This document shows positions 1-11,790 of a stretch of 64,000 bases of DNA, piece after piece (positions within the stretch are counted from its first letter, which is position 1; every line of letters begins with the position of its first letter). The DNA comes from Abelmoschus esculentus. Taxonomy: Eukaryota > Streptophyta > Magnoliopsida > Malvales > Malvaceae. Below the pieces are notes generated by a model. It was not told where the DNA came from and made no database searches. It was given only the letters and a program-made list of their open reading frames with translations. The stretch is from assembly GCA_035048815.1 (NCBI GenBank), contig JAUCBN010000004.1, positions 11,746,001-11,810,000 on the forward strand. The letters are read 5' to 3'. The translations under genes were made by a program, and so were the position numbers.

Positions 1-1159
1 ATAACGTTGGTTCCTAGCTCTCTATAGCTAGTGGGTCACGTTCCATTCTCTATCACTTCAATTCCATCATTTTATATTGCTGGTTCTTAGCTCTATATAG
101 CTAACGGGTCACAATCCATCATCCTTATTAGATCTACAAAACCCACGTCACCACTACTATCTTCCGTGTTCATATTTTCTTTACAATCCTAATTGTCAAG
201 GCAACTAACTTCCCACGAAAAATGCTACTCAAAGCTCTTACTCGAACCACGATCGGGCAACACATATATGATTCAAAATTTCACAATCGGGATCATATCA
301 AAGGGTGTGCTTGACAAGGTATAGTTTTGTGTTGAGAATCTTTTTATGTTATGTGAGCCGCAAGGTTGTTTCAGAAAGTGTCAAGTTGGAGTGGTATCCT
401 GATCAGGGCTTATGGTAATCTTTTCTGTATGACTAAAGGTAAGGTGTTGTGGTAAAAGTTGGTGAAAACGAGTGTTTTTGAGTAAGTTTGTTTCGTTTAT
501 GTTTGAGTCTTATGTAGATGATTATCATGCTGATAAGGTAAGCCTGAGTATCAATTTTCTTTGGTTTATTATTCGTAGTAAAGGTGCCAAGGTTGAGGTC
601 GGAAAGAATCATCATAAGTTGGGTAGTAAGATCTGGGGTGGTATAGAGTTTTCTATGAGGGTTGGTGGACCAATCGTTTGTTTGAGTACGGTTTTCTTGG
701 GTTTCTAAGACCTATTGGAAAGATAGGTGAGAAGTGTATCTATAATATGTTAAGATTCGAGGATTTTTAAGACCGACATAGGTTGCCGTTTGGATGTTGG
801 GTTTTATCATCCATAGGTGGGTGGATGATATGTTGAGATATTATGGTATGGTTACTATGACTTTTAACAAAGTTGTTGTTGTTGTTGGAGTTCGCTTAAG
901 ACAGTGCTGGCAGATTTGTGTAAGCTAGGTTGGGGCATGATGGTGAAGCATCATTGTGTGGAGTGGAGGTTGATGAAAGGCTTAGATGGTTATCTGATAT
1001 GTGGGAGGATGTTGAAAAGAAGGTTAGTTCAACGGTGGTGGTATGCAAACCATTTCGGTTATCAAGAGTTGGTTATGAATCTTAAGTAAGAAAAAGGGGG
1101 TTTCCTTTGAGTTTTGTTTTCTGTGAGAGTTGAGATGGTCTGTTGGTTGTCCGAAGAGG
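1..1159. other. Decayed repeat-derived sequence, no gene recognised
   Basis: No protein family could be recognised in any frame. Two imperfect direct copies of a roughly 40-base segment lie at about 7-48 and 83-124; each contains a small inverted repeat of the TAGCT...AGCTA type followed by GGGTCAC. Because clear Tekay-like RNase H sequence begins near 1160, this stretch is probably the badly eroded or rearranged upstream part of the same element, but that is inference. Short open frames here look like chance. Confidence 0.4.
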
Positions 1160-2702
1160 GTAAGTGTTGGTTGACTTACGAGAATCGTCCGGGAAAAGTT
1201 AATGTGGTGGCTGGTTCTTTGAGCCGTAAGACATCAGTGGAGTTGAGAGTGTTGTTTGTTAAGTTAAGTATTTCAAAGGAGGATGATTGAGTGGCGGAGT
1301 TGCAAGAATAAAAAAACTGTTTTGGATAAGTTGATAAAGGTGAAACAGTTGGAGGATGAGGCTTTTGTATCGTTCGTGGAGGATATTGCGGAAGGTAGAA
1401 CGACCGAGTATCTTTTTGATGGTGATGAGGTGTGGTGTTTTAGAGGTCGGAATGTGGTGCCGGGCGATCAGGAGTTGAGGCAAGCTATCTTGTGGAAGCT
1501 CATACTAGTTCGTTTGCTATGCATCCGGATAGTGTGAAGATGTATAGAGATCTCAAAGTGTGTACTTTTGTGTTGGTTTGAAGAAAGATGTGAATGAGTT
1601 TGTTTCTCGGTGTATAGTATGTCAGCAGGTGGAAGTTGAACATCAGTTTCTTGCAGGTTTGTTGCAACTGGTTCAGGTTCCGGAGTGGAAATGGGAGAGA
1701 GTTACCATGGATTTTGTGATGGGGTTGCCATTAACGCCGTCCAAAAAGGATTTTATATGGGTGATTGTGGATAGGTTGACAGAGTGGTATGTTCTGAGGT
1801 GGTAAGGTTGCATGGTGTGCCCAAGTTTATCATATCGGATAGAGATCTGCGGTTTACCTCTAAGTTTTGGAGGAGTTTGTAGGCTGCTTTGGGCACAAGG
1901 TTTAGCTTTAGTACGGCTTATCATCCGCAGACGGATGATCAGTCTGAACAGGTTATTCAGACAATGGAGGATATGTTGAGATGCTGTATCATTGAGTTTC
2001 AAGGTTCTTGGGAGAAACAAATGCCTTTGGTAGAGTTTACTTATAATAATAGTTTTCAGGCAAGTATACAGATGGCACCGTTTGAGGCTTTATATGGGCG
2101 TAAGTGTCGTACACCTTTGTGTTGGAAGGAAGTTGGACAAGGGTATGTTTCTTTGCCCCAAGTGTTGAAGGATACGGATGAGAAGGTTAAGCTTATTTGT
2201 GCTAAGCTTAAGGAAGCTTCGGATAGGCAGAAGTCCTATGCCGATTTGAAGCGCAGAAAGATAGAGTATGCTGTTGGGGACAAAGTGTTCCTTAAAGTTT
2301 CTCCGTGAAAGAAAGTGATGAAGTTTGGACCGTATGAGGTGTTGGAGCGTGCTGGTCCTGTTGTTTATAGATTGAGGTTGCCAGAGGAGTTGAGTAGGAT
2401 GCGTGATGTTTTTCATGTATTGATGCTTCGGAGATATATATCAGACCCTTCTCATGTTGTTCCAATTGAGGAGATTGAGTTAAGAGCGGATATTAGTTAT
2501 GGTGAAGAACCAATGAGGATTTTGGATGTGGATACGAAGGTTCTTCGAGGTAAGATCATAGATTTGGTTAAGGTGTTGTGGAAACACCGAGGTGTTGAAG
2601 AGGCAACTTGGGAGATAAGGAAAAGCATAGAGGAACAGTTTCCTCACTTGTTTGCTTCGGGTAAGAATTTCGAGGACGAAATTTTCTTAAGAGGGGGAGA
2701 GT
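1160..2702 (+). pseudogene. Tekay/Del-like chromovirus pol 3' end: RNase H tail, integrase, chromodomain (broken)
   Basis: This is the C-terminal part of a Ty3 polyprotein. The RNase H tail (NVVAGSLSRK) starts near 1195. The integrase zinc-binding region follows (EAH...MHP near 1500, CIVCQQ near 1615), then the catalytic core start (MDFVMGLP, about 1708) and later STAYHPQTD near 1912. A C-terminal chromodomain-like segment (ILDVDTKVLRGKIIDLVKVLW) lies near 2520-2585. Compared with the copy at 56376-57264, about 70 bases are missing near 1780 within the core, and a further short piece is missing after 2305, where there is also a TGA stop. The polyprotein is therefore non-functional. The reading frame ends at the PPT and LTR, as expected for chromoviruses. 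The domains are clear; the Tekay/Del lineage is inferred from the chromodomain and long LTR. Confidence 0.85.
2689..2701 (+). promoter_or_regulatory. Polypurine tract (plus-strand primer)
   Basis: A purine run AAGAGGGGGAGAG lies directly before the LTR start TGTAACATCCC. The same tract in the same position occurs at 57263-57275 and, on the minus strand, at 16942-16955, which supports it as the PPT priming plus-strand DNA synthesis. Confidence 0.85.
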
Positions 2703-4600
2703 TGTAACATCCCGATTTTGGGGTTAAAAGTTTGGGTATTAGTTAGGGGAATTCGATTCGGGTCGAATCGGGTTCTTCGGTTCGTTATTCCGAGAAAATA
2801 TAAAATAATAATATTTTAATTGGAGAAGTAATAATTTTGGAATTGGTTTAGAAATATTAAAATAATGTTTTAAAATTAAAGGAATGTTGTTTAAACTTTA
2901 AATTGATTTTTAATTGAGCCTAATTATATGTTAGTGACCAAATTGTAATTTTGGAAAAAAATTGGAGGATTTAATTTGAGGTTTTCAAAAATGGTTATTT
3001 TAGTGACTAAATTGGAAAGAAAGCTATACTTAGAATCCTTAGAGGGCCATAAACCCAATTTATTTTTATTTAATGATTTATCCACTAAAATGATTTTTAA
3101 TTGTTTTATTAAAAGATGATAATTCATTTTCTCTCTTAACCACTTATTTTTCCATCTTATTTTCTCATCTTTTCTCTCCATTTTCTCTCCATCTTCTTCA
3201 TCAAATTTCTTCAATTACTTGTTGATTTCTTCATCTTTTTCAACAAGATTTATTGCATTTTGTTCATCTTTTTATTCTCTACAAAGCCTACTCATTAATT
3301 TTGCAAATCAACACCTATTTTCAAGAAATCAAGGAGAGGATTTTTCATCTTTTTGGTGGAGAAAATCTTAAAGGTAATTTGCTGAATTTTAATCTCTTTT
3401 CTAAGGTTCTTTATTGAAATTCCCAAGTATTAGCTTGCTAATCATCAAATGAAACTTGATTTTATGTTTTTAATTCTAGATCTAATGATTTTATGAGGAT
3501 TTTTGTGAAATCTTTTTAGATCTCAATTAATGCAGTAATTAGGTTGATTTAATTATGTTATTATGTCAATTAAATGATTATATGAGTCTTGAATTAATGG
3601 CACATTAATTTAATCCCGGAATATTGTAATCGGTGGTGTTTTAAGGTGGTTTTCGGTTGTTTTAGGGGTTGTTTTAGGTGTTCTAATGTTGCTGGAGGTA
3701 TAAGGATTGTTTGGATGTGTTTTTGGTTCATGATTGAAGTTGATTAGATGTTAGAATCATTAGGTTTTGGGCTGATGTTGTTCGGATGCATTTTGGCTTT
3801 GTTTTCGGTCTTTTCGGCTAAGTTTTCGGTAGGTTTGTGGAGGTTTGATGTGGCTTCTGGTTTGAGCATGTTATGATGTGAATATGCTCTGTCTTTAATG
3901 TTGTAGAGGAGGTGCAAGAAGGTGCATAAGTGGCTGGTGCATTGGCCTTGCCGTCGGAGCATCGGCGAGGGCTCGTTTCGCTTGTCGGTGAGTGGTTTTC
4001 GGGTTTAAAGCGAATCATTTTGATACGGTTCTGTTTTGGGGGCTATGGAATAGTGTGAAAACTTTCCATAGTTCAAGAATAAGTGAATTAAATGTTTTGA
4101 TGCATCTTTATGAGATTCGGTTATTTTCGGTAATGGCATTCATGTTGATAATTCAAAAGTATTTTTGAAAATGCATAAGTATGATTTTGGAAATGATGCA
4201 TGCATGAGTTAATTTGCTGGAAATGCATGGTTTATAAAAGCATCCATGGCTTATGTAAGCATGAAAAAGAATTGGAATATGATGTTGTTATTTGCCCTAC
4301 AATTAATGGTGTTATTGGGCATGACTTTTAGTTCATTTGTTGAACGCATCATGGATGCATTATGAGCTGAAAATGCATTGGAATAATATGTGGTTATTGC
4401 CCTATATTTGATAAAAGTCGTTGAGCATGAATTATGGTTCACATGATGAACAATATATGAGTGCATTATGACCACCAAGTTAACATGCATGATTGATATT
4501 GATATTGGCTTAGTGACACTAACTTTAGATTCGAATACAAATGACATGTCATTAGGATTGAGTGCACTATAAAAATAATGAGAATGATGATGTTGCCTAC

Positions 4601-4840
4601 ACGTAAACAACGGTGACTTTGTGTCCGACCGTGCGTTGTAGTGCTTGCCTATACGTAAACAAGGGTGACTTTGTGTCCGACCGTGCGTATAGTGCTTACC
4701 TATATGTAAACAAGAGTGACTTTGTGTCCGACCGTGCATATAGTTGACCCATACGTAAACAAGGGTGACTTTGTGTCCAACCGTGCGTAGTGGGGGAAAC
4801 ATGTATACAAGGGTGACTTTGTGTCCGACCGATGCATGTT
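4601..4840 (+). repeat. Tandem array, five copies of ~50 bases around GTGACTTTGTGTCCGACCG
   Basis: Copies of GTGACTTTGTGTCC(G/A)ACCG begin at about 4613, 4665, 4716, 4765 and 4813, spacing 48-52 bases, each preceded by a CGTAAACAA-like segment. Related arrays occur in the other Tekay-like LTRs at about 59040-59225 (four copies), 15000-15160 and 43380-43560 (minus strand). Position inside the LTR suggests a U3/R regulatory repeat, but function is unknown. Confidence 0.85.
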
Positions 4841-5680
4841 GAGACCAAGAGTCTCCAAATACGAATAAAGGATTCGTGTATTTGGTGAACTAAAAAGTTC
4901 ACACTAAGTGATCACTAGAAAGCCAATATGCATAAATGAGATGATTTGGAATTCATATATACTTGATACATGAAATGATTTGGAACCCTTATACATGATA
5001 CATGAAATGATTTGGAATACCAATACATGATATATGAAATGGTTTAATGATGTTGTTGAACATGAATTGGATTTACCTATTTTAATTAAGAATGAAGGTT
5101 GCATGTATGGCTTTTAAAATGATTTATAATTGATGCATTGATGACTATTTCTAGAGCTACCTCATTAAACATGTTTGCTTAAGCTCTCTTTTCATCTTTG
5201 CATAAAATTAAGGTCATTTGGAGCTTCATTTGGAGCAAGAGGATCAAGGGAAAAGCTTACAACATTTTGGTATGATTTTGGCAAATAAGTTGGGGCTTGG
5301 CAATGTGTAGTTCGAACCCCATATGAGAGTGTAATTGGTTAGTTTGAGGCTTTGTAATAAGACTATATAATGTTTGACCATTGAATGTTGGACTTTGAGG
5401 TTGTTTTTGATTGCCTAAAGCATGTCCATGCATGATTGTTCTTTACTTAAATTCCTATCAAGATAGCATGTACACTTGCACAAGCATGGATATACTTGTT
5501 CTTATACAAATTTTAGGTAGCATGCCTATAGATGTTTAGGGGCTTTTGATGTTGGTAAATGAGTGTTAGAATATACTAATTTCACTTAGGAATAATGCAT
5601 ATAGCTTTGGGTGTTTAATGGTTGAGCTTAAGAAGGATTTAACTCACTTTAAAGGCCTAACTTGACTTCGAATACAGGGG

Positions 5681-5878
5681 GTATCGATACACCCTATGGT
5701 GGTATCGATACCCCAAGGCCAAAATGGGGTAGCATCGAACCATGGTTTGAATCCATTTGCCACTGGACGTTCGGGTATCGATACCATCCAAGGTGGTATC
5801 GATACCATTTCTATTCAAATGAAAAATTAGGCCATTAATAGCCAAGGTATCGATACCAGTTCCCAGGGTATCGATACC
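5681..5878. repeat. Array of GGTATCGATACC palindromes in Tekay-like LTR
   Basis: The palindrome GGTATCGATACC, or its core, occurs at 5681-5690, 5701-5712, 5774-5785, 5795-5806, 5846-5857 and 5867-5878, with a degenerate copy near 5729. The sites tend to come in pairs separated by roughly 10-60 bases. Equivalent arrays lie at 14044-14245 and 59929-60124 in the other LTRs. Both strands read the same, which fits a dimeric protein-binding site, but nothing here proves that. Confidence 0.9.
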
Positions 5879-6517
5879 CCTGACTCAAAAAGGGTATTTT
5901 TCGAGTTTTAAACGCATGTCAAGTAGGATTTAATTCCATTAACGAACATAGAAGACTTGTGTGCTATTCTTGAGTTTCAATGACATCATGATGCGTAATT
6001 TGACCTGAATACATATCGAATAATATAAAATTGAACGTTGTACCTATGTGTTACTTGTTTTACATTTAGGTCCCTATCTAATGAATCATGTAACTGATGG
6101 TGCTACGAGGTTCCGTTTGATCTGAAATTTGTTATGAGTATGTTATGCATGCTTAATTATGTTTTGATGGAATGAGTTTCCGGTGAATGATCGAAATACA
6201 AACATTTACATTTTAGTCCCTAGTCATGTTTGTAACGATTGGATGTTCGAACGTTGATTGTAAGCTTCCGTTCCCGCATCATATGAACCCGTCTCACATA
6301 GGAACCTAATTGTGCATCTAGATAAGAAATAAAAAAAAATATATCGACATTTAGGGTTGTTTATCGAGTCGGACCTTCGCGGGTTTGATTCGGTAATCCC
6401 CGTGTAACCCGTTAGTGCTGGTTTCGTCTGGGCCGGTCTAAGGGGGTTACAGCACCCAACACCAAACACCATCAGAATAGAAGGTTCCCCTGAACCACTC
6501 TAACTCCATCACACCAT

Positions 6518-6667
6518 CAGAAGTGAAGCTCGACCCGAAGGTGGAGTCACTAAACAGAAGTGGATACTCAACCCGTAGGTGAAGCCACTGAACAGAAGTG
6601 GATACTCGACCCGAAGGAGGAGCCACTGATCAGAAGTGATACTCACCAATAGGTGATACCACTAAAC
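6518..6667. repeat. Four-copy tandem repeat, period 37-38 bases
   Basis: CAGAAGTG recurs at 6518, 6555, 6593 and 6631, each followed by a segment like ACTCGACCCGAAGG...GAGCCACT. The copies are diverged but clearly in register. It lies within the probable minus-strand LTR. Confidence 0.75.
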
Positions 6668-7351
6668 TTCCCCGTACACATATCCAACCGATGCCATGAC
6701 ATGAACAAACAACAAGATATGAATAGATAACAGATTTGGAATACATGCCTAAAAAAATAACAGAAGGCATGCATAACCATTTCAGAATCAGATATTAAGT
6801 TTAATATTTCAAAGCATGATAATTATTCAATTATTTTCAGATAATAACAGAAATGATGCAATCAACATGTTACACAGAATTAACAGATATGCTAAATATT
6901 GCAAACAAAAATAAACAGAAAATTGTCAGGAGAGACACACCTGAAGCAGATCACTTAACGCCGATAGTGACGTCTACAAGGTTCAGTCCTAGAACTAGGT
7001 CTAGCACGTGTAAAACCTACGAGTAATAATAATGTAAAATATCCTACTATGCCACTATATAGAAAATACACGAAACAGAACAGATCAGATAACTCACGTA
7101 CGTGTCTCGAAAACTAAGGAACAAGAGGTTGTCTAGGAGGAGGAGGAGGCAAATACTCAGGGTTTGAATCTAATTCACTGAACCAAACGGTAACTAATTC
7201 AGATTCTGATAAAGATAACTTCCAAATGAAGTATTCAAACTTAAAAGCCCTAAAAATGACACTTTGGGTTCGAATTTCGAAAAACGTACCATGCCATCGA
7301 ACTCTGGACATCAAAAAAATAAAGTGGAACCGAGTTTGAAAAAGTCAACGC

Positions 7352-7452
7352 TGACGTCAGCAGATGACGTCAACATTGGTCAACACTAACGTCAGCAAAT
7401 TACGTCAGCAGGTCAATGGTGACGTCAGTAGATGACGTCAGCAGTGATGTCA
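7352..7452. promoter_or_regulatory. Cluster of seven TGACGTCA-type sites
   Basis: Perfect TGACGTCA octamers are at 7352-7359, 7365-7372, 7420-7427 and 7433-7440. Single-base variants are at 7387-7394, 7400-7407 and 7445-7452. Plant bZIP (TGA-class) factors are known to bind TGACG/TGACGTCA, so this looks like an enhancer inside the probable LTR. It is followed to about 7512 by repeated GGGTCA/GGGTCG. Binding is inferred, not shown. Confidence 0.6.
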
Positions 7453-10408
7453 GTGGGTCATGGGTCAGGTCAGTCGGGTCACGGGTCGGGTCGGGTTAGG
7501 TCTCGGGTCGGGCTATTGGGCGGATTCCCAAACTTTCTCGGAAAAATCTGGGTTTTCAAAATTTTCGGGAAAATCTGGAAAATTCTAGAAAAATCCCAGA
7601 GAAATATGGTTTATTCCAGATTCGATTCAAACCAAAAACTCTCCCCCTTAAACCGATTCAAATATTGGTTTAAACACTCTTAACCCTGAAAACCGAATAA
7701 AAAACAACACTAAAAACCACTTAAAACAAGATCAAAACAGGATTCAAGCAATACCACCTAACCCATAACCGAAACAAAAAGAAAAGGAACTCAGAAGCTT
7801 ACCAACACAGGTTTGAAACGAAACGAGAGGAGATCAACGCTGAGGAGAAGAATTTACGTTTACAAAATGAAAATTAAAGTAATAATCAAGACATAATCGG
7901 ATTTTTCAAGGAGAAAGAAACGTTACCATAAATAAAATGGTAAAACTACACAGAAGGGTCTAAACCTTTTTAAAAGTTTTTAAAATGATCCTCAACTTTC
8001 AGAAAATTATAGATTGGCCACTGAATTCAAAATTTGAAAAATTCTCAATTCCTAGGGTTCGAATTAGGGATTTAGGTTTATAGATTTGGGAGAAAATTGG
8101 GGTGTTACAATAAAAATTAGTATCGTGAAGATTTTTGTGCGAGCATCAAACGACCTTAAGGTATGCTAAAATTATGTTAAAATGATAGATATAACAAAAT
8201 CAGAAAGGTAAAAAAAGAGTGTCACACACGACCGTTGATGGTTATGGATTATTATAGAACTAAAAGAGTTTTACATTATATAACTACAACTCATCCCATT
8301 TTTCCTGCTTGGTTATATGAACCAACAATCTCAGTTATAGAAATGTGGTAGAAGATGTCACAAACCCTAGAAAGGCTTGTTGAGTCAAATAGTTATAAAA
8401 AGAATAAGTTCGAGAAATAAAATTACAAATATATTTTATAAATTCACAAAAAGTTCTCTTACAAAGTAAAATTGATGTCTTATTTATAATTTTATAAAGG
8501 GTTACCTAATAGGCATGTACAAGAGATAGATGATGCTTCGGCAAGCTTGATGTCTTCCTCCATTTGAACTAAAGAGTGTGTAGGAGGTTGGTAGTGATAC
8601 GTCAGATCATTCAAAGGTCGATGATGCTTCACTTGGCGTCAAAGTATGGAGATACACAAGGTTTCCCTTCATAATCGAATAGGTGCCTTAGGTATCCCTT
8701 CATACATAGCTAGTAGGTAATGGAGTTGAGAGTGATAGCTTGAGTTGAGTTGAGCTCCTTGAACTAACCATGAGCTCACTTGAGTTGAGCTAGCTAAACC
8801 TTAAAATTGATTTGAGCTGATTTGAGTTGCCTCCAGTTAGGTTAACTCCTCCTTTAGTATTCTTGAGTTTGTCTCAATTGAAGTATTTAAGAGATGAATT
8901 GAAGCTATTTTTACTTTGAATTCCTTCCAATCATGTAATATTTAACTTGCAATAAAGTTCTTTACTCCCTTGCAATGTATGTAATGTGTCCTATAGACAA
9001 ACAATTAAATTAATATGATTATAATAATCAAAATAACCAAATAATAAATGTAGGGATTGATATCGTATGTAAATTAAATGATGCATAAATAATTTAAATG
9101 TTGCTTTAAAAGGTAAGGAATGAAATGTAAATCAAACATTATAAAGACTAAAATGCAGTTGAAATAAAAGATTTATTTTTAAAACTTAATTAAAAAGAAC
9201 ATGTATAAATGCTACTTAATATGTAATATATAAGATGAAATATAATGATATGCATAAAAATAAATAAAAAAAGTTCGTAAAAAAACTCTATTTTTTATCA
9301 TGTTCGTAAAACAAGACAAAACATAATAAACATGAGGAGAAAAGAATGTATGAATAAGGACTTTATTGCATGTTAAAATTACATGACTGGTTGATTTTCT
9401 TTTAAAAAAAGTTTGAGGACTTAAAACCGAATATAAATATAACCAAATTATCAAATTCTAAATAATTTATTTGAGAAATAAACTGAAAATACATCAATAT
9501 TATTTTAGTAAATACAATTAATATTATTATTTTATTTTTAATTTTTTAAACTGACATTATTACCGTTAGCAAGATATACATTGTTGGTTTTCAATCCGTT
9601 CTTTGGCACGGAGAGATATTGTCTTATTTTAATTTTATGGAAGAACCACCTAAATAGAAGTCTCGACTCGAAAAGAATTATTGGCATATTAAAAAAAAAA
9701 AAATCATCAATATTTGATTAATTAATTAATTAATCTGAATTAAATATTAAAAAACTCATTACTTTGGTCGTTTTAATATAATTTTTCTACTCACAATATT
9801 AAAATTTAAACTTTTAATTTTACTTAAGATATTTAATATCTCATTTTATTATGCCAGGAATTATTAATTTAGATTCTATTTACGACAAACCATCTCTTGT
9901 AATATTGGAGATTAAATCACTGACATATTTTGCCTTTAATTAATAAGAATTTAATAGGTCATAAATAATTTAGAAATTATATAATAATAATTAAATATTA
10001 TTTTTGTTAATTTATTGTATTACAACTTACCCCAAAAAAATTTAATGGACCAATTATTGAAAACTTTATTCATTTATTTCATTATTATAGTATTTTTTAA
10101 CTACTTGTTATCAAGTTGTTGATAATAAAAAATATATCTTGGACATTTTATATATTGTTGAGGAGAATTTTATATATAGTTAGGAGAATTTCAAACCAAC
10201 TACATAATTCTTAACAAAAGACAAAATGTAACAACTAAACACATGGTCATGTCCAACCAAACGATTAAGTAATTATGGTCTCATCACTCAGCCCTAATAC
10301 CTATCAAGTGAAGTTAGGCACTAATTTTCTTATGCTCATACAAGGTTCTGTTTGTATTATATTATATAACTCGAAATATATGTATAGATAATATTGACCT
10401 CAAACACG

Positions 10409-11315
10409 TTTAAATATCATTAACGTTAAATATTATTAAATTAATTAATAAAAATTAAAAATTTTAAAAATTTAATATATAATTAATAATTATTTAAAAT
10501 AAAATTTTGATTTAATTGTTTTTATATATTTTTTAATTTTAATTTTTAGATAATATAATAATAATTTTAATCTTAAATTTTATATATTTTTATCAATTTA
10601 GTTCAAATTTTATAAATTAAATCATCATCATAAACATTTAGGTAAAACTTAAATTTTCCCATCCTCTTTCTTCTTCCTCTAACAATAAAAATAAATAAAT
10701 TTAAAACCCATTTTCTTACAGATTTAGTAAACCCTAATCATCAAATTCTTATTTCAAAATTTAATCCTTAAATAACCCCAATTCAAAGTTTCAAACCTTC
10801 ATCTTTAAAAGCATGAATTTATCTTATTTTTAATATTTGAGTTAAATCCTAAATTTCTCATTCTCTTCTACCTCTATAGCAGTTTCTCAACTTTTCAAAT
10901 TTGTGTACGAATAATAATTTTTCAAAGGAAAAAACAAAAATATGGTTATTATTTTAAGAAATATATTTTTGAATTTGGGTGACTTAATTTAAACTATTAA
11001 GTTTATAAGTGTTTTAAAATAATTCGCTCAGGAGTATGACGATATTATCTATCTCTATGACTAGTAATAATCACTCGAATTAATAGTTTTTTTCAACTAA
11101 CAGTAAGAAAAAAATCAAAGCAAACCTTGTAAAAAAAATATTATTCCTTGTTAAAAATAAAAATTTAATATGAATATAAATTAAAAATATAATATAAATA
11201 AAAAATATTTTAATTAAAATTTTATTTTAAATAATTATTAATTATATATTAAATATTTAAAAATTTTCATTTTTATTAATTAATTTAATAATATTTAATA
11301 TTAATAATATTTAAT
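10409..11315. repeat. Inverted repeat with ~105-base arms, possible fold-back/MITE-like element
   Basis: The left arm (about 10409-10515) is closely matched by the reverse complement of the right arm (about 11212-11315); both contain the word TTAATATATAATTAATAATT on one strand. The roughly 700-base interior has no coding potential. No target-site duplication was recognised at the ends, and the AT bias raises the chance of spurious pairing, but the match is too long for that to be the whole explanation. Confidence 0.6.
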
Positions 11316-11683
11316 AGTATTAGACAACTATCATAAAAAATTTTAATTATTAAATAATTGAGCCAATAAAAATCGCTGGACCAAGAGACCCTTTCTTAAA
11401 AAAAATAGAGCCAATAAAGCCGTCGTTTAAAGCCTCTAAACATGAACCTCTTATAGTCTTCTTTATAACTAACCTCCATGATGAAATCGGATTGCATACA
11501 ATAATTGGATATATCCATTATAATTGGCTTAACTAATTCAATACAGCCAGTCAAGGATAAGATATCTCTCCGCTTACAAAGTTTTTGTACGAGACTAATT
11601 TTCTTCTAAATAGGAGTTTTTAGGGATGCAAATCGTTTGCATCTTTCGTATGCTTTCATTTATGTTTTTGTTTTAAATTAGAG

Positions 11684-11790
11684 AGTTTAGGGTATAAAAT
11701 TTAGGGTGTAAGGTTAGGGGTTATAGTTAGGGTTTAAAAAATTAGTGATATAGTATATTTTTAGGGTGTTGAATTTAGGGTTTAGGATAT
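11684..11790 (+). repeat. Degenerate telomere-like TTTAGGG words
   Basis: Six TTAGGG units, several as TTTAGGG, occur within about 105 bases, separated by short AT-rich pieces. They match the plant telomere repeat but are not in register as a perfect array. They could be an eroded interstitial telomeric stretch or chance in AT-rich DNA. Confidence 0.45.

Larger units (their letters stand above)
2703..6451 (+). repeat. Tekay-like 3' LTR, 3.7 kb
   Basis: The LTR starts TGTAACATCCC after the PPT and ends GGGGGTTACA. Three related LTRs occur in this window: minus-strand 13627-16941 and 42369-45334, and plus-strand 57277-60570. This is the longest of the four. It carries a tandem array with a period near 50 bases at 4601-4840 and six GGTATCGATACC-type palindromes at 5681-5878. 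It has no credible coding capacity; the longer open frames in it, including antisense ones, translate the tandem repeats. The downstream flank (6452 on) belongs to another repeat, and the matching target-site duplication lies outside the window. Confidence 0.9.
6452..8109 (-). repeat. Probable LTR of a different Ty3 family, minus orientation
   Basis: On the minus strand this segment begins TGTAACACCCCAATTTTC, a start typical of plant Ty3/chromovirus LTRs. On the plus strand it therefore ends at TGTTACA (8103-8109). The other end abuts the Tekay-like LTR at about 6445-6452, where both ends share GTTACAG, so the exact limit is uncertain. Inside are a 37-38-base tandem repeat and a TGACGTCA array. 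No internal coding region of this family was found, so it may be a solo or truncated LTR. Confidence 0.5.

Noticed and set aside
4251..4802. 183-codon minus-strand open frame in the Tekay-like LTR
   Set aside because: It translates the tandem GTGACTTTGTGTCC array; the repeated peptide has no family similarity and the frame is not kept in the other LTRs.
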